A stretch of DNA of 64,000 nucleotides from Oncomelania hupensis (lineage: Eukaryota; Mollusca; Gastropoda; Littorinimorpha; Pomatiopsidae). The DNA lies in the NCBI GenBank assembly GCA_036898135.1, contig CM072512.1, forward strand, positions 16,092,597 to 16,156,596, in the 5' to 3' direction. Made by a program: the position numbers and the translations under genes. Positions 12,401-26,991 of this stretch are shown piece after piece (position 1 is the stretch's first letter; each line of letters opens with the position of its first letter). The notes beneath the pieces were generated by a model. That model had not been told where the DNA came from. It saw only the letters and a list, made by a program, of their open reading frames with translations, and searched no databases.

Positions 12401-15400
12401 GAGTCCGTCAGTGCCTTCCAGATCGTTGTGCAAGCACTAAGGAAACGACTCTAAATATTATATGTTTGAAGTGCATTTCCGGCGCATGGATAATGACTTT
12501 CAGCAAGGACTTTATAATATTACTGACCATGCATTACACCCCCCGTGCATACACTAAGCGAATGAATCTAAAATTAGTTTTAATTACAATTCTAGTGTAA
12601 TCCTGATGCACTTAGTATGACTTTCAGCAAGTAGATCGAAAGTTTTTAACACGCAAAGGCAAAATCCATTTATTCTTTTACATTCGTTTTCTATTACATG
12701 AAAATTTCGATCATAAAATGATAAACTCAATGTTCTCTTTTTGAAACACACTTATTATTAATTATTAAAGATTGCAGCAGCGTCTGAATTAATGAACTGC
12801 TCGTTGCTGCTCAACCCAAAAGGAGAAAGAAGGAAGAAGAAGAAGCAAAAGACTCTGCACCTTTTATATTAACAGTGAATAACGGAAATTCTGAAGTTTA
12901 ACCCAGGTTCGAACATTAAAAAGGATAACTTGGAGTGACTACTGCACGCGACAACGAGCTTGGCAACGCAACATTTTCTAGTTAAAGAAACGTGGGAGCC
13001 GACAACTAGGCCTTTCTTATCAGTTTTCAGCATCCGCTCATCCGGAATAGTCTACATCGTTCTTTCTTCTTGTCTCAAGTATGCATGCATCAAAATACTA
13101 AGAGGTGAGCGTTCTATAGAGAGGACGCTAACGTGTCCAAATACGAGCGCCTGTGGCATGCGCATATATGTGCGCAACAGCTGCAATAGTTATTTGGGGC
13201 TTATTTGCATGTCGTCAGTGAATATTTATGTATTTACTTTTATTTAAATCGGTATTTCTTATGGTAATTTCCTATGGAAAAACTTTCACTTTCAAAAGAA
13301 ATTGGCATCGTGCTCCAAGTTGTTTGTGTTATATAATACATGCTATCAACTTAATCAATGAAACTATTAATGATACTGAACTTAATAATAACTATATAAA
13401 GACGGCATTAAAAGACTTAAATTTTGCACTTTATCAGAGTAAAACTGTTCCACACCAACAGTCAGAACAATGATAATGTGTGTCTGGGACTTGTTTACAC
13501 ACGTCGTCAAAACGTCTATCGCAAGTGTGTACGATGACGAGAAAACCGCACGAAGCTTCCAGTATTTCTGGCATACAACCTAACACTTCATTCAAGCAAA
13601 CCAGCAGAGACAAAACATGAATTACCATGCCACTGAAGAATGCTAGCTTGACTTTGCTTAGAATACTGCTGCCAAAATCATTCAAGCATGATCACAAATT
13701 AACCCAGGAAGAAAGGTTGATGGAAAGTGTCCTAAAAGTGAAACAAAACCTGGCAACCTGGTCTTCAGAAAAAAAAAGTATTTTGTAATCCTTCACTTTC
13801 TGACAATGAAACTCAAAAGGTTACAGTTCAAACCTCTCAAAATTAAAGTAATACCATTAATGCAGGCTGTGTATGTATGGACTGAAAGTATTCTTAGCTG
13901 AACTCAACTGGGTGCCATATCACCTTTGCAGGTGTACTAAGTAATTACCCGGTTAGCAATATGATCTGACGGGATTACGACAAACGAAACAACAATATTA
14001 ATCAACCAACGATCAAACCACGCTTACTTAAACAACCTTAATAATTCCTCTGCAGACAATAACTAACTAACTAGTTCAAATTGTATATTTCAACTGACAT
14101 GAAATAATTTCCCAGCAAAACAAAATGCTCAACAAGAATAATAATAAATTATAGTTATAATATATAATATATTTATTATATAACTTTTGACTTGATGACA
14201 AGCTGATATCAGTTATTCACAGCCACTCACAATCAGAAGAAGCCCACAAACTGTGTGATCAAAACAAGTTGCTCAAAATAACAATATGTACAAAATAACG
14301 TACACAAACGTGTTCAAAATTACAATACAAAGACAAAGCAATGCACTCATATTACATAATATATAGCATTGTTGAGTAGATGGTATTTCTGTTTTTGAAG
14401 TGATATGCTTGTAAACTGACCATTAATAAACATCACAAGTATATCAACTAACAAGTTAGTATCTCGTATTGCCCCAAGTCGACGTGCGGTGGTCCCGTTG
14501 CCCTTGGTTTTATCCACAAGCTGAGACGGGGGTATCCCAAACCTAAAAATAGAATAGAGAATTCTGGGAAATCTGTTCAAGGGAAGTAACTGATAACTAG
14601 CTATGGTTGAAATCATGGTCGCCATTTCTCGCGAAGATGTGCTGGGTGAAATTAAACGAAAGTTGGGAGAGGAACTGCATATTTCTGGTAGTGAACAAAG
14701 GCTTTGCTCAATTATCGAAGGAGAACACGATGGATTTATAGAAACATGCACACATGTATGTGAGCTCAGTGCAGGCGATCGTGAGTCGCTTCGATGTGAT
14801 GGTTCATTTATCGCTTGCATCACACTGTATAATGCACATGCAAGTTCTGTCAAAGATATGATGACTTGAGCATATGTTCGATTCCGTACCGATTGGAAGG
14901 TGGGGTGGAAAAATTCAATCATGGTGATGATCAATCCTATTTTGCAATGGTGGTTAGGCCTAATTTATTGACTGTATGGTCACCGGTACTTACCTTTTGT
15001 ATTTTGTGTGCTTTTTGTTCTGTCGGCCTTGAGTGTTTGCGTCGCCTTGGCTCGTTGTACTTTGTTGTGGTCTCGCTCTCTTTTGATTTGTGAAAGCAAA
15101 TTCAAATTACATTGTTTTCCAGCAGCATGCGAGGTCAAATTAGACGAATTCAGATCTAACCAATCTTCTTGTGACGCCATTTTGCGTGTGTCTCGTGTGC
15201 CATGCACTAATCGCGAAGAGCCCTGCCGACGTCATTTCAGAAAATGATTTCCCTACCCATAATTCCCCTGGGTTTTGAAGTTTCTAAAAAATTATTTTAG
15301 GCCGACGACGCTCTATGGAGCGCAAAGCATGTAAAGGGAAGCAACCGGTTGTACGCGCACGTCGACAGAGACATAGAAGGGAAATACTAACTTGTTAGTT

Positions 15401-17714
15401 GATATACTTGTGTAAACATTCATTACTTTGATCAAAATAATTATTTGAATTAATTATACACATTTTTTATTATATAATTATATAAAACGTTTTTTCATAC
15501 TCACAACCAGTGTCTTTGAGCTGATGTATGGCATTGGACATGATGCGAACACATCCTAGAAACCCTGCTCCTTGTTTTTTGTGAATTTTCTTGTGGTTCC
15601 ACACACTGATGGTGATGGAGTCTTTGTGACTCACGTAACTGGAAGGAGAAACAAATATTATTTAATAACAAAGTACAAAGAAAAAGTCTAATTCAGTATT
15701 CCAAGATGTATAATAATAATAATACAACGTTAATGATAATCATAAAGTGCTTGGAAAAAAACAAAAGAATCACATAAAATATTAATATCTTGCTCTCAGT
15801 AGTGTGTTTTATTAGTGCTATAAAGATCATAACTATCATTTAAAACTGTGCCCAGCCCTGAACAATAGAAGGTAATATTATTGTACTAGTGTTTACTACT
15901 GTTTTGTGAAACCCCAAAAGCACACCCTCGACTCGTCCTATGCCGAAGGACGCGGGTTCGATTCCCGCAAGGGACGAACTTATGTGACTTAGGTACGAGG
16001 ATTTGAGGTCACCGAGGGTTTTCTCCGGATACTCTGGTTTCCTCCCTCCCTTCAATAATGGTATTGGATGCAGTCAATCTAAACTTTCGCAAATAAAAAA
16101 TTGTATTTCCTTTCCGTCTGCTAATAGCGACTTGCCTTTACACCACCTGTTCAAATTATGATTTTGTGTGTGTTGTGTATGCAAGAGTGTCTATAACATG
16201 TGAGCGTGTATGTTGCTTGCAGATTGCTTAGGAGTGTGATTTAGGAATAAAGCGTGTATAACATCCAGTATTATTATTATTATAATCTTGTCAAAACAAA
16301 GGTTCCGAGCTTGACAACAATAGAGATAATCATGCTAAACAAGGAACTGCTCACTTTACTGTTAACAAAGTTGGATTCCTGAGTTATTCAACTTAATAAC
16401 CCCTGTGAGAATATAACAACTGACAATGCAGCCGTGAGCGCTTGGTAAGAGGCCAAAGAAAGACAACTTCCTAGGTATGGACTTGCAAAAGACTACAGCA
16501 CCTTCAGCAAATTGTTTCCCCCTTGCCAGCATAGTGAGGCTTACATGGGGTTCCAGAACAAGGTACAGTAGGCGTCATGGACTGATTGTTAAGCTGTCTA
16601 ACGACTTCAAAAATGATTATTCAAAGTATCAACTTACAGGTCGTAGTGCTGGTTCCATTTTGGATCAAGTGTGTTCTTGCAGGTGTCTGTAGAGTGACAC
16701 TGGCCAGAGCCATCTACACTGACCTTAGCAAAAGGGTCGGGTAGGCCTGCAAATAAATTTTTTTAAATGGAATTCATTATATTACAAAGTAAATAAACCA
16801 TTTTGGATAAAAATTTTAGGATAACAAAAATAATAATAAAAAAATTATGATGATCATGTTCCTAAATACTGATGAAATAAAGAAATACAGCCTTCTTGCA
16901 ATCCAATACCATAGATCATAAACTATTGTAGGAATAGATTAGCTATTTTGGAAATACAACAAAATGATAATTATAAATGGACAATGAGATGATGACAATC
17001 ATGTTATTTCTAATTACTGAAGAAATACAACAAGTAAGCCATTCTGCAAAGTATAATAACTTAATTTTATATTATAAATTCCATTATTACTATATTGTAT
17101 AATATTTAATTTTATATTATAAATTATATTAATACTATATTGTATTATATTCTTAAAAAAACAAAACAGTGATTGAGTTCATAAGATACAACTGACTGCC
17201 TAATTATAAGATTGAGGTGGACTGGTACTAATACTTCATGACGTTACAAATTATATCTTAATAAATAATAAAATAATTAAAAATGCCTGCTGTGTTAGTT
17301 TTCTAAGAGAAAGATGGAGTACACTGGTTAAATGATCATCTGTGGTGCCCCAACGACTTTGAGTTATGGGATAGGATCGGATGGATGGAAATATATATAT
17401 TGGCTTAATTAACTGTAACTCTAATACATGAAAAGACAGTTACCAAGGCAAAATTGATGTCGTTGGTGTCCATTCAAAACCTCGTATCTCCAAAACAGCA
17501 GTTTTGAGACAAACAACAAAAAAAAAAAAATGTTTAAAAACATCAGGTGTCACCAAAACAAATGTTTTTAATATAATTTGTATTGAATACAAATTATATT
17601 TAAAACATTTGTTTTGGTGACATCTTATTTTTTTTAAACATTTCTTTTTGTTTTTCTCAAAACTGCTGTTTTGGAGATATGAGGTTTTGAATGGACACTG
17701 ACGATGTGTAACAC

Positions 17715-17775
<61 letters not shown>

Positions 17776-20700
17776 CAGAGAGAGACAGACAGACAGACAG
17801 ACAGAGAGGGAGAGAGAGAGAGCGTGAAAGAGAGAGAGAGATACAATTTTCAACCAAAGATTATGAACATTGGGGATTTACCACTACTTCTTCCACACAA
17901 ATGTCTTCATCAATCATACAAATAATTTTAAATCTTGCTTCTGGCCATTCAAGTGGAGTACAATGTTATTGCCATTCCTCTCTTTGCTTAATTACCTTTA
18001 TTTGTCTCTCTCTCACACACATGCACACACACGCTCACACACACACACACAGCTGATTCATTCGTCACAATCAAAATCAAATTTAACATTATGACAGAGA
18101 GAAGCCGTGTGGTTTCTTTAGCTTATGTCAGTCAAGCACTAAGGCTCTAAGCAGCAAGTAATCTCCGAGATCTCTACCTTGCACTTGCTTGATCTAGCAG
18201 TTTATCTCACACAGCCAGAAATTCCTGACCTGGGTGAGATAATTTTATGATCTGCCCTACAAGTACTATGGGATTCCCTTTGTAAAATATTTATTTCCAT
18301 CACTTTCAGCTAATTAATTTTTATTTAGAAGGATATTTTCTATCACAATGTAAGATGTCTATAAATAATATATTTTCTCTGTAAATAACTTATTTACCTA
18401 AGCAATATATTGTTTAGGTAAATAAATCATGATATAGGTAAATCAGACATTGTTGCTAAATAAAGAATTATTTATCTATATAATGTATTATTTAGCAGAT
18501 TATGTTAAATAATGTATTATTTAGACATTTTTCTCTAAATAATAATTTGTTTTCCTATATAATGCATTATTTAGCAGAATGTGCTAAATAATTTATTATT
18601 TAGAAGATGTTGCTAAATAATGCATTATTTACATAAAGAATTCATTGTGTGGGGACTTCAATTTTCATTATTTAGGTGATTCGTATGTAAATGTGGTATT
18701 ACTGTGATGTTATATGGTAGTAATAAAGAAAATTGCAAAATCATGATTTTATGCCGTTTTGTGATCTAAAATGAGGCAACTACTTTATTTCACTCTATTT
18801 TTTCTTAGTTCGCAACAGTATAATTATTATACCAAACTGCAACGGCAACGGCTCCAAAAAAGAGGGATTTATCATTAATTATGCATTGGCGTCCTTGCCT
18901 TCAGAGTACTTCTGCCATGTTTCTTGTCATTCCGACCTGCAAATTCCTGGTAGTTTCGAATAAGCTGAAACTTTCCGTTTGAAACTAAAAACATAATTCA
19001 ACTCAAAAGAACAAACGGAAACACAGTCTCAACACAGTTTTTGGGTAAATGAATACAAAAACAACAGGTTTTTTTTCTTCTGATGGAGATGTTACAAAAT
19101 GAACACTCCCGCACAAAACTGACCTTGACCTTTTCTTTGTGTTCGGGAGATTACAGACGTTTTATCTTCGAATTTGTGGAGTAATTTATTTTAAAATATA
19201 AATAATTAATATACATTTTGGATACAATTTTTGGAAGTGAATCCTGGAATCCCCTAAATAATTAAAATTGCAAACCCTACCTAAACAATGAATTGTTTAC
19301 GTAAATAATGCATTATTTAGCAATATCTTCTAAATAATACTTACTTTAGCAAATTCTGCTAAATAGTGCATTATATAGGAAAAATATATCATTATTTATA
19401 AACAATTCTAAATAATACATTATTTAACACAATATGCTAAATAATAAATTATACAGGTAAATATTTTTTTTTTATTTAGTAACAATGCTATATTTGGCTA
19501 TATCATGATATATTTAGGTAAACATTGTATTATTTGGCTATATCATGATATATTTAGGTAAACATTGTATTGTTTAAGTAAATAATACGTTATTTACAGA
19601 GAAAATAACTCATTTAGAGAAATCTAACATTAGTTTGTAAACAAATGATTATTTAGAGAATATGCTTTTATGTAAAGATTATTTACCTAAAAGTGTAAAA
19701 TTATACCGAAAAATCTAGCAAATAAATATTTTACCTTAAAAAATTCCAGAAAGTACAATGTAGACCAAAATATTGAATAAACCCTAAGTTACAATTTTTT
19801 GATTTGATCAAACTTTAAGAGACCTATAATGTGTGCAAACTCAAGTCAAATATTTAGTACTATCCTGAAGTTCAATTTAATTGACAACCTCAAGCACATA
19901 GAACCAGGCAGTTTGAACTACAATACCAATACAAAGGCAAAAGCAACCATACCAGATCTGACTGCTTTACAACGAACGACTCATGAAATTCAACTTTCTT
20001 AAGCCAGTTGGGGCTAGACAAGAGGAAGTGAAATTCCAGACTTTGTGAGATACTACTTTGTGAATTGTCTGCTTCTGTTGCTAAGAACAAGCCTTCGGTT
20101 AAACTGAGAAGAAATTCCCACTGAAAGAGATGCCTGAAACTGAAAGTGAAGGTATACGAATAAAGTCTGTTTTTGAGATGACTTTGCATTTAATCTTCTA
20201 GTGAGTAGTGTTCCTGTATTGTGGGCGACTCGAGCTGGCATTTTAAAATAAAACTGGGGGAAATCACCTTATCGTCACATCATTAAAAATACTAGATCAA
20301 AAGGTTAAAGGGAGTGCAGTTAGCCCACTGGTGTACTCCGTGTACTCCAATGGCAGGCGATAACATTGCAGCCTGTACCGACAGTAGTTCAAATGCAGTT
20401 AACAGCCTGGGGGCAAGGAAGGGGAGAGGAGGGGGGGGGAACTTGCGACACTGTGCTCCTACTCCTTCAGATGAGAGTATAAACTAAGGTCTAATCTGTA
20501 CACGCACACATTCCACCACACTGACTTTAAAGATCCTGACGCTCATGTCCTAGACGTGGAAGTGCTGGCTACATAAATACATCCGCACGCACCAGGTCCC
20601 TTTTCCCCATCACTGGTCGCCCAGGATCGTGCTCAGTCATCTGGGAGTCAGACTATGAGCCCAAAGGTTGCAAGAGGATGCCTCGAGCAGCTTGAGTTAG

Positions 20701-23700
20701 ATCCTGCAAGCCAGCGGCTTGAGCGACTCGTGAGCTGGTAAAGTGCTACCAGATAAAGAGCTATATAAAAGTGATTCAATAAATAATGTTGCAGTAATTA
20801 TACTTACGGAAAAAGTCCTTCTTTGCTATGTTCTTTGCACACAAAACTGAAACAGAAATAATAAGACAAAAATTAATGTATTGAGAATAGAAAGAAAGAT
20901 GAAAATCTTCACAAAAAATAAGACAAAGATGTGCACCTTTTCTGTGATCTTTAATAAGCTGTAGTAGTAAAAGACATACTGGCATATGTATGCCTGGTGT
21001 TTCAATAATAAATTTCAAACAAGATTTTTTTTCATCAGTCATTTTCTTTAAGTTTTAACAACACAACTACAAACAAATGGCAATGACCTATGGAATTAAT
21101 ACCCTCTCCTCTTGGAAGTCTTATGTTCATATTCATACTCACTTTTTTGTGTTAGGTTTGACACCTTTTCAACTAAAATACTTTGTGCACACCCGACTAA
21201 GTAAAATGTTGCTGCTGATGCTGGTGAAGATAATAATGGTGACAGTGGAGATCCTATCCTATCTATCCTGTCCCATAACCAGAAGGTCGTAGGGGCACCA
21301 CAGATGATCGTTTAACCAGCATACTCCATCTTTCTCTGTCCTCTGCAGCCCTCATGGCTTCGCTCAGTGTCAAACCAGTCCATTCTCGAATGTTGTCCTC
21401 CCACCTCTTTTTCGGTCTCCCCCTTCTTCTACCTCCTTGCACTGTGCCTTGCAGAATGGTCTTTGCAAGGCCTGATGATCTGGTGACGTGGCCATACCAT
21501 CGGAGTTTCCGTTTCTTCACCACTGTGAGCAGGTCATCGTGTTGTCCAATGGCTTGTGTGATGGTCTGTCGGACTTCGTCGTTGGTGATGTGTTGGGTAT
21601 AGGAAATGCACAGAAGTCTTCTGTAGCACCTCATCTCCATGCTTTGTATTCTTCGTTGGAGATCTGCTGTGAGGGTCCATGCTTCGCAAGCATATAGGAA
21701 GATGGAGATGACCAGAGAGCGCAGCAGTCTTACTTTGGAATGTAGACTGATGGTTCTGTCTTTCCAAATGGGCTTCAACCTTGTCAGGGCAGCAGTTGTT
21801 TGTGCGATCCTGGAGAGGACTTCCTGTCGAGACCCATTGTCTGACACAATGGCTCCTAAATATTTGAAGCTGTGCACTGTGTTGAGGGATTGGCCTTGTA
21901 CTTTGATGTCCGTGTTGATGCCATTGGTGTTGTTGGTCATCATTTTGGTCTTCTCTGCACTTATTTCCATTCCATAAGCTCTGGAGGTGGTGTCAAGCCT
22001 CTGTACAAGCTGTTCAAGTTCTTGTTCCTCTCCAGCCAATCCATCAATATCATCCGCAAAACGAAGATTGGAGATTGCTCTGCCCCCTATGCTGACTGTG
22101 CCTTCGTGATCTGCAAGAGCATCTGACATGATGCGCTCTAGGAAGATGTTGAAGAGTGTTGGAGAGAGTAGGCATCCTTGACGCACACCGATTGTTGTTC
22201 TGAACCAGTTCCCGATGACGCTGTTATGGAGGACTGCACTGGTAGCCTTGTCATACAGGCTTTTGATGACTTCTATAATTTTAGGGCTGATGTTGTACAC
22301 TTTCATGGTTGCCCATAGAGCTGCATGCCAGACTCGGTCAAATGCCTTCTTGAAGTCTATGAACACATGATATAGATGTTGTTGGTGCTGTAGGTATTTC
22401 TCACAGATTATTCTGAGGTTGAAAATCTGTTCAGTGGTACTTCGCCCTGCCATGAATCCTGCTTGTTCTTCAGCTATGATTTGTTCAGCTTGTGGTTTCA
22501 ATCTGTTGAGTATTATTTTCAGGAGGACCTTGCTGGGATGGCTGATGAGGCTGATGGTGCGGTAATTTTCACACTCCTGAAGGTTACCTTTTTTGGGAAG
22601 AGTGATGACAAGCGACTGGGTCCATGGTGTAGGCCATTCCCCACTCTGCCAGATCTTGTTACAGATAATGGTGAGAGCATCAGTCATCGCTTCTCCTCCT
22701 GCTTGTAGCAGTTCCGCTGGTATGTTGTCCACTCCCGCTGACTTCCCTTTCTTCAGCGATTGCACTGCTGCCTCAACTTCTTCCCGTGGAGATAAAGCAG
22801 GATTTATTCATAAGTTGTTTCTTCTACATGCAAGAGAGGGGGTTTCGGGAGTGGAATAAAATATAATTTCCATCTAATGTGTTTAAACAAGCAGCAGAAT
22901 GCAATTCCGCTAACGCCTGTTAGATGCATTATATGCTGGGTAAAATCATATGGCCTTGAAATCAAGTCTCTTCTCCTACATAATCCCAACAATCACTAAA
23001 CCCATTAGTGCCCTAACCCCATCAACCTCTCGTCTCCTACTGCCTCTCTCTAGGATACAACTACTTATACCAAAATAGTTTAAAGACAAAATCAGAAAAT
23101 GTCGACTTTGTTTCTTGCAGTTACTTCCGCTGAACAATATGAAAATTGCATTGTCCAACAGCAGTAACATTTCCCATAAACCCCACACCCAAATGCACAA
23201 TCTATGGCTATGTTAAGTATGGCTACTGCGCGCAACACAAGTACTTCCCACTTATTTAAGTGTAATGTGACTAACAGTTCATTATTGTATCACCAACACT
23301 CATTTCCTTCATACGCATTTTTTTAATCCTCTCAAAATTAGGCACCATTCGATGCATCATCAGGGCTGGTCCCATCCTACATTGATGGATTATCTAAATA
23401 TAATACAGAAACTCTCTCTCTGTCTCTCTCTCTCTCCCTTCTCTCTGTGTATGCTTACATGTATGTATGTGCATGAGTTTGTGTCTATGTCTGAGTGGGA
23501 TAGAGGGAAACAAAGAGTATGTGTGCATGTGTGAAAGAGAGTGAGTGTGGGCATGTGTGCGGGGGGTGGGGGGAGAGAGAAAGAGTCTGCAGATTTATTC
23601 ATGTGTTAATCAACCAAATACTACACAGATAGTACTTTACCCTTGCTGGGAGACTTTCTGTCTATGTAGGCAGCAGGGATAGCTCAGTCGTCAGAGCGCA

Positions 23701-26700
23701 CGACTTGTGTACATGCGTCTCGGGCGACGTGGGTTCGATTCCTGACTTCACCAAACTATTTTGTGATTGCTGGATAGTAGTGGCCAGCGCTTTGAGAAGC
23801 TCTCTGAGCTTGTAAGTGCGCTATGTAAGAGTAATCTCTTTCTTTTTTTATGTTTTCTGCTCAATCAGCAGACTTAAATATCATTTCGAACTCTCCTGCT
23901 TTTAATCGGTTTTACGCCTTATCTGGCATAGATCTGTAATTTGTTGGTTTGGGGAAATCCTACTACTAGTTCCTCCTCAAATCTGTCCACATTCTTGTAG
24001 GGTAGGGTTTAGAATTATGATAAAGTCAAACAGTACCACCACCTCAAATCTCCAAACAAAGAGATCAATAAAGAGAAAGGTGACCGTATGGTGGATAGAC
24101 AGAACCTAAGACCTTAGTTGAAGAAGGGGTGGTAAGATTTTTTTTTTAAAGTCAACACGAGGGTAGGGGTGGCGAGGATAATGTATATATACCTACAGAG
24201 CCCCAAGATTAGACTGTCACTTCAGTGTAGCTAGATCTGTGTAGGGTACTGTTTAGTTTTGGAGCTGTCTGCATTCCTGTTTTAATCGCCACCAGCAGAA
24301 TGGCATTGGGAATAAATAGCATAGGATACCAACAAATCTATAAATGTGTGTCTAACCCTCTGTCACTCTGTATGTATATATATATGTCAAGGTCTGATGG
24401 AGTATTTAAATGTTGTCAGAGCTGGAATGAAGAACTAACTTATTGAAGAATGAAAATATTCAGTTGTACTTGCATAATAATAATTTTATTATACTATTAA
24501 GCTTCATCTAGTATTATCAGGTTATTGGACATTTTATTTAATAAATCAATGACCTTTTTTCTTATTTGTAAAATAAAAATAATGTTTCTAAAAACAGGGC
24601 TGAGACTATTAAACTATAGATTAAACTAAGTAATCTTGATAGTCACACTGAACAAAATATTACATGTCTGAACCATGATTAACAGAGACCATGATAATAC
24701 AAATATTTCATATATATAATATGGCCTACACCAAGGACCCAGTCGCTTGTCATCACTCTTCCAAAAAAAGGTAACCTTCAGGAGTGTGAAAATTACTGCA
24801 CCATCAGCCTCATTAGCCATCCCAGCAAAGTCCTCCTGAAAATATTACTCAAAAATAATGTTTCTAAAAACAGGGCTGAGACTATTAAACTATAGATTAA
24901 ACTAAGTAATCTTGATAGTCACACTGAACAAAATATTACATGTCTGAACCATGATTAACAGAGACCATGATAATTGAAATTCCAAGCTTAACAAATCATA
25001 ACTGAAGAACAAGCCGGATTCAGGGCAGGGCAAAGAACCACTGAGCAGATTTTCAACTTCAGAATAATCAGCGAGAAAAACCTACAGCGCCAACGACATA
25101 TATATCATTTGTCTGTAAACTTCAAGAAGGCATATGACCAGTCTGACATGCAGTTCTGTGGGCAACCATGAGAGTGTACAACATCAGCCCTAACAATAAC
25201 ATTATTAAAGTCATCAAAAGGCTGTATTACAAGGCTACAAGTCCTCCACAACAGCGCCATATGGAACTGATTCAGAACAACAATCGGCGTACGTCAAGGA
25301 TGTCCACTCTCTCCAACAATCTTTAACATCTTCCTGGAGCGCATCATTTCCAGATGCCCTTGCAAATCATGAAGGCACAGTTAGCATAGGGGATAGAACA
25401 ATCTCCAACCTCCGTTTTGCAGATGACATTGATGGATTGTCTGGAGAAGAACAAGACCTTGAACAGCTGATACAGAGGCTTGAAACCACCTCCAGAGCCT
25501 TTGGAATGGAAATAAGTGCAGAAAAGACCAAAATGATGACCAACAACACCAATGGCATCAACACGGACATCAAAGTCCAAGGCCAATCCCTCAACACAAT
25601 GCATAGCTTCAAATATTTAGGAGCCATTGTATCAGACAATGGGTCCCAACAGCAAAGTCCGCTCCATGATTGCACAAACAACTGCTGCCCTGACAAGGTT
25701 GAAGCCCATTTGGAAAGACAGGACCATCATCCACACTCCAAAGTAAGTCTGCTGCGCTCCCTTGTCATCACCATCTTCCTATACGCTTGCAAAACATGTA
25801 CCCTCACAGCAGACCTACAACAAAGAATACAAAGCATGGAGATATGGTGCTACAGAAGACTTCTGGGCATTTCCTATACCCAGCACATCACCAACAATGA
25901 AGTCCGACAGACCATCACACAAGCCATTGGACAACACGATGACATGCTCACAGTGGTTAAGAAACTGAAACTCCGACGTCATGTCACCAGAGCATCAGGC
26001 CTTGCAAAGACCATCCTTCAAGGCACGGTGCAAGGAAGCATAAGAAAAGGAGACAAAAAAAGAGGTGGGACGACAACTTTCGAGAATGGATTGGCTTGAC
26101 GCTGAGCAAAGCAATGAGGGTTGCTGAGGACAGAGAAAGATGGAGTACACTGTCACTGGTTAAATGATCATCTGTGGTGCACCAATGACTTCGAGTTACA
26201 GGATAGAATAGGATGGATGGATTTATATATATGGCTAGTGTGCGTTCGTGTACAAAATCAGTGGTCTAATAAACACAGAAACAGTTTCTATGAATAAAAC
26301 ATTCCCACATTTCTAGTGAATTTTACCAACATTTTCAAATAAAGTTCATGAGTTTGGGGGTGGTCTTAAGCATAAGCCACAAGGGAGAGACGTGTGTTTT
26401 TTGAATGAAAATATAGCAATGCTGAGGAGGTGACATGAACAGCCAACACATCGGTAACTGTTCATTCAAGCAGGTCAACACAGCAGATTGAGGGGTTGGA
26501 ACACGAGCTCTCGAAACATTAACACAGTCATTCAACCAGCAATGGAATGTAATAAACAGAGGTATCCCATAGACAAGTCTGCCAATAATGAAATCATAAA
26601 AGCTGAATTTAGATAGATATGCATCAACAAATCTCCTCATGCCACAGATCCAATCACTGGGTTTTAATAAATACAGTTTTAAAATATTGTAATAAGAGTC

Positions 26701-26951
26701 AAATGATCAAGCAGAAATTGGTCAATAATAACCCAGCTCCAAATACGAACCACCCTGTCATAAAGTTTATCCTCTGACCTCAAGACATTAAATTGATCAA
26801 ACAAGAAATCCCTCCTTTTTAATCAGCCATTTTTCATTCTGAATCTATCAGATTATAAAACAATCTTCAGGAATAAACACTCTTTTATTTTTCTTTAATA
26901 AACTTGCTGCTGCACAGACTTAATAATAATAGTAACAACAACAACAACAAC

Positions 26952-26991
<40 letters not shown>

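Larger units (their letters stand above)
14434..15412. mobile_element. 979-bp TIR element with 7-bp target duplication
   Basis: A perfect 29-bp terminal inverted repeat beginning CACAAGTATATC and ending AGTTAGTAT, with a shared subterminal GTCGACGTGCG 15-17 bp further in on each side. The 7-bp duplication TAAACAT flanks it (14427-14433 and 15413-15419). It lies in SMURF intron 4. The TIR itself contains an internal palindrome ACTAAC/GTTAGT. No known transposase motif was seen; a 7-bp target duplication is unusual (P and Dada-type elements are candidates). Confidence 0.85.

Noticed and set aside
13434..13685. 83-codon minus-strand frame with a Cys-rich start region
   Set aside because: No family match, no flanking splice or promoter support.
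21354..21977. Plus-strand frames of up to 112 codons
   Set aside because: Antisense to the RTE reverse transcriptase; the same shadows recur at every copy of the LINE.
23668..23740. tRNA gene
   Set aside because: A and B boxes are present, but the acceptor stem does not pair and a SINE body follows.
26335..26640. 101-codon minus-strand frame in SMURF intron 1
   Set aside because: No recognisable motif, no matching splice signals in phase with SMURF exons, and its composition fits a chance frame.
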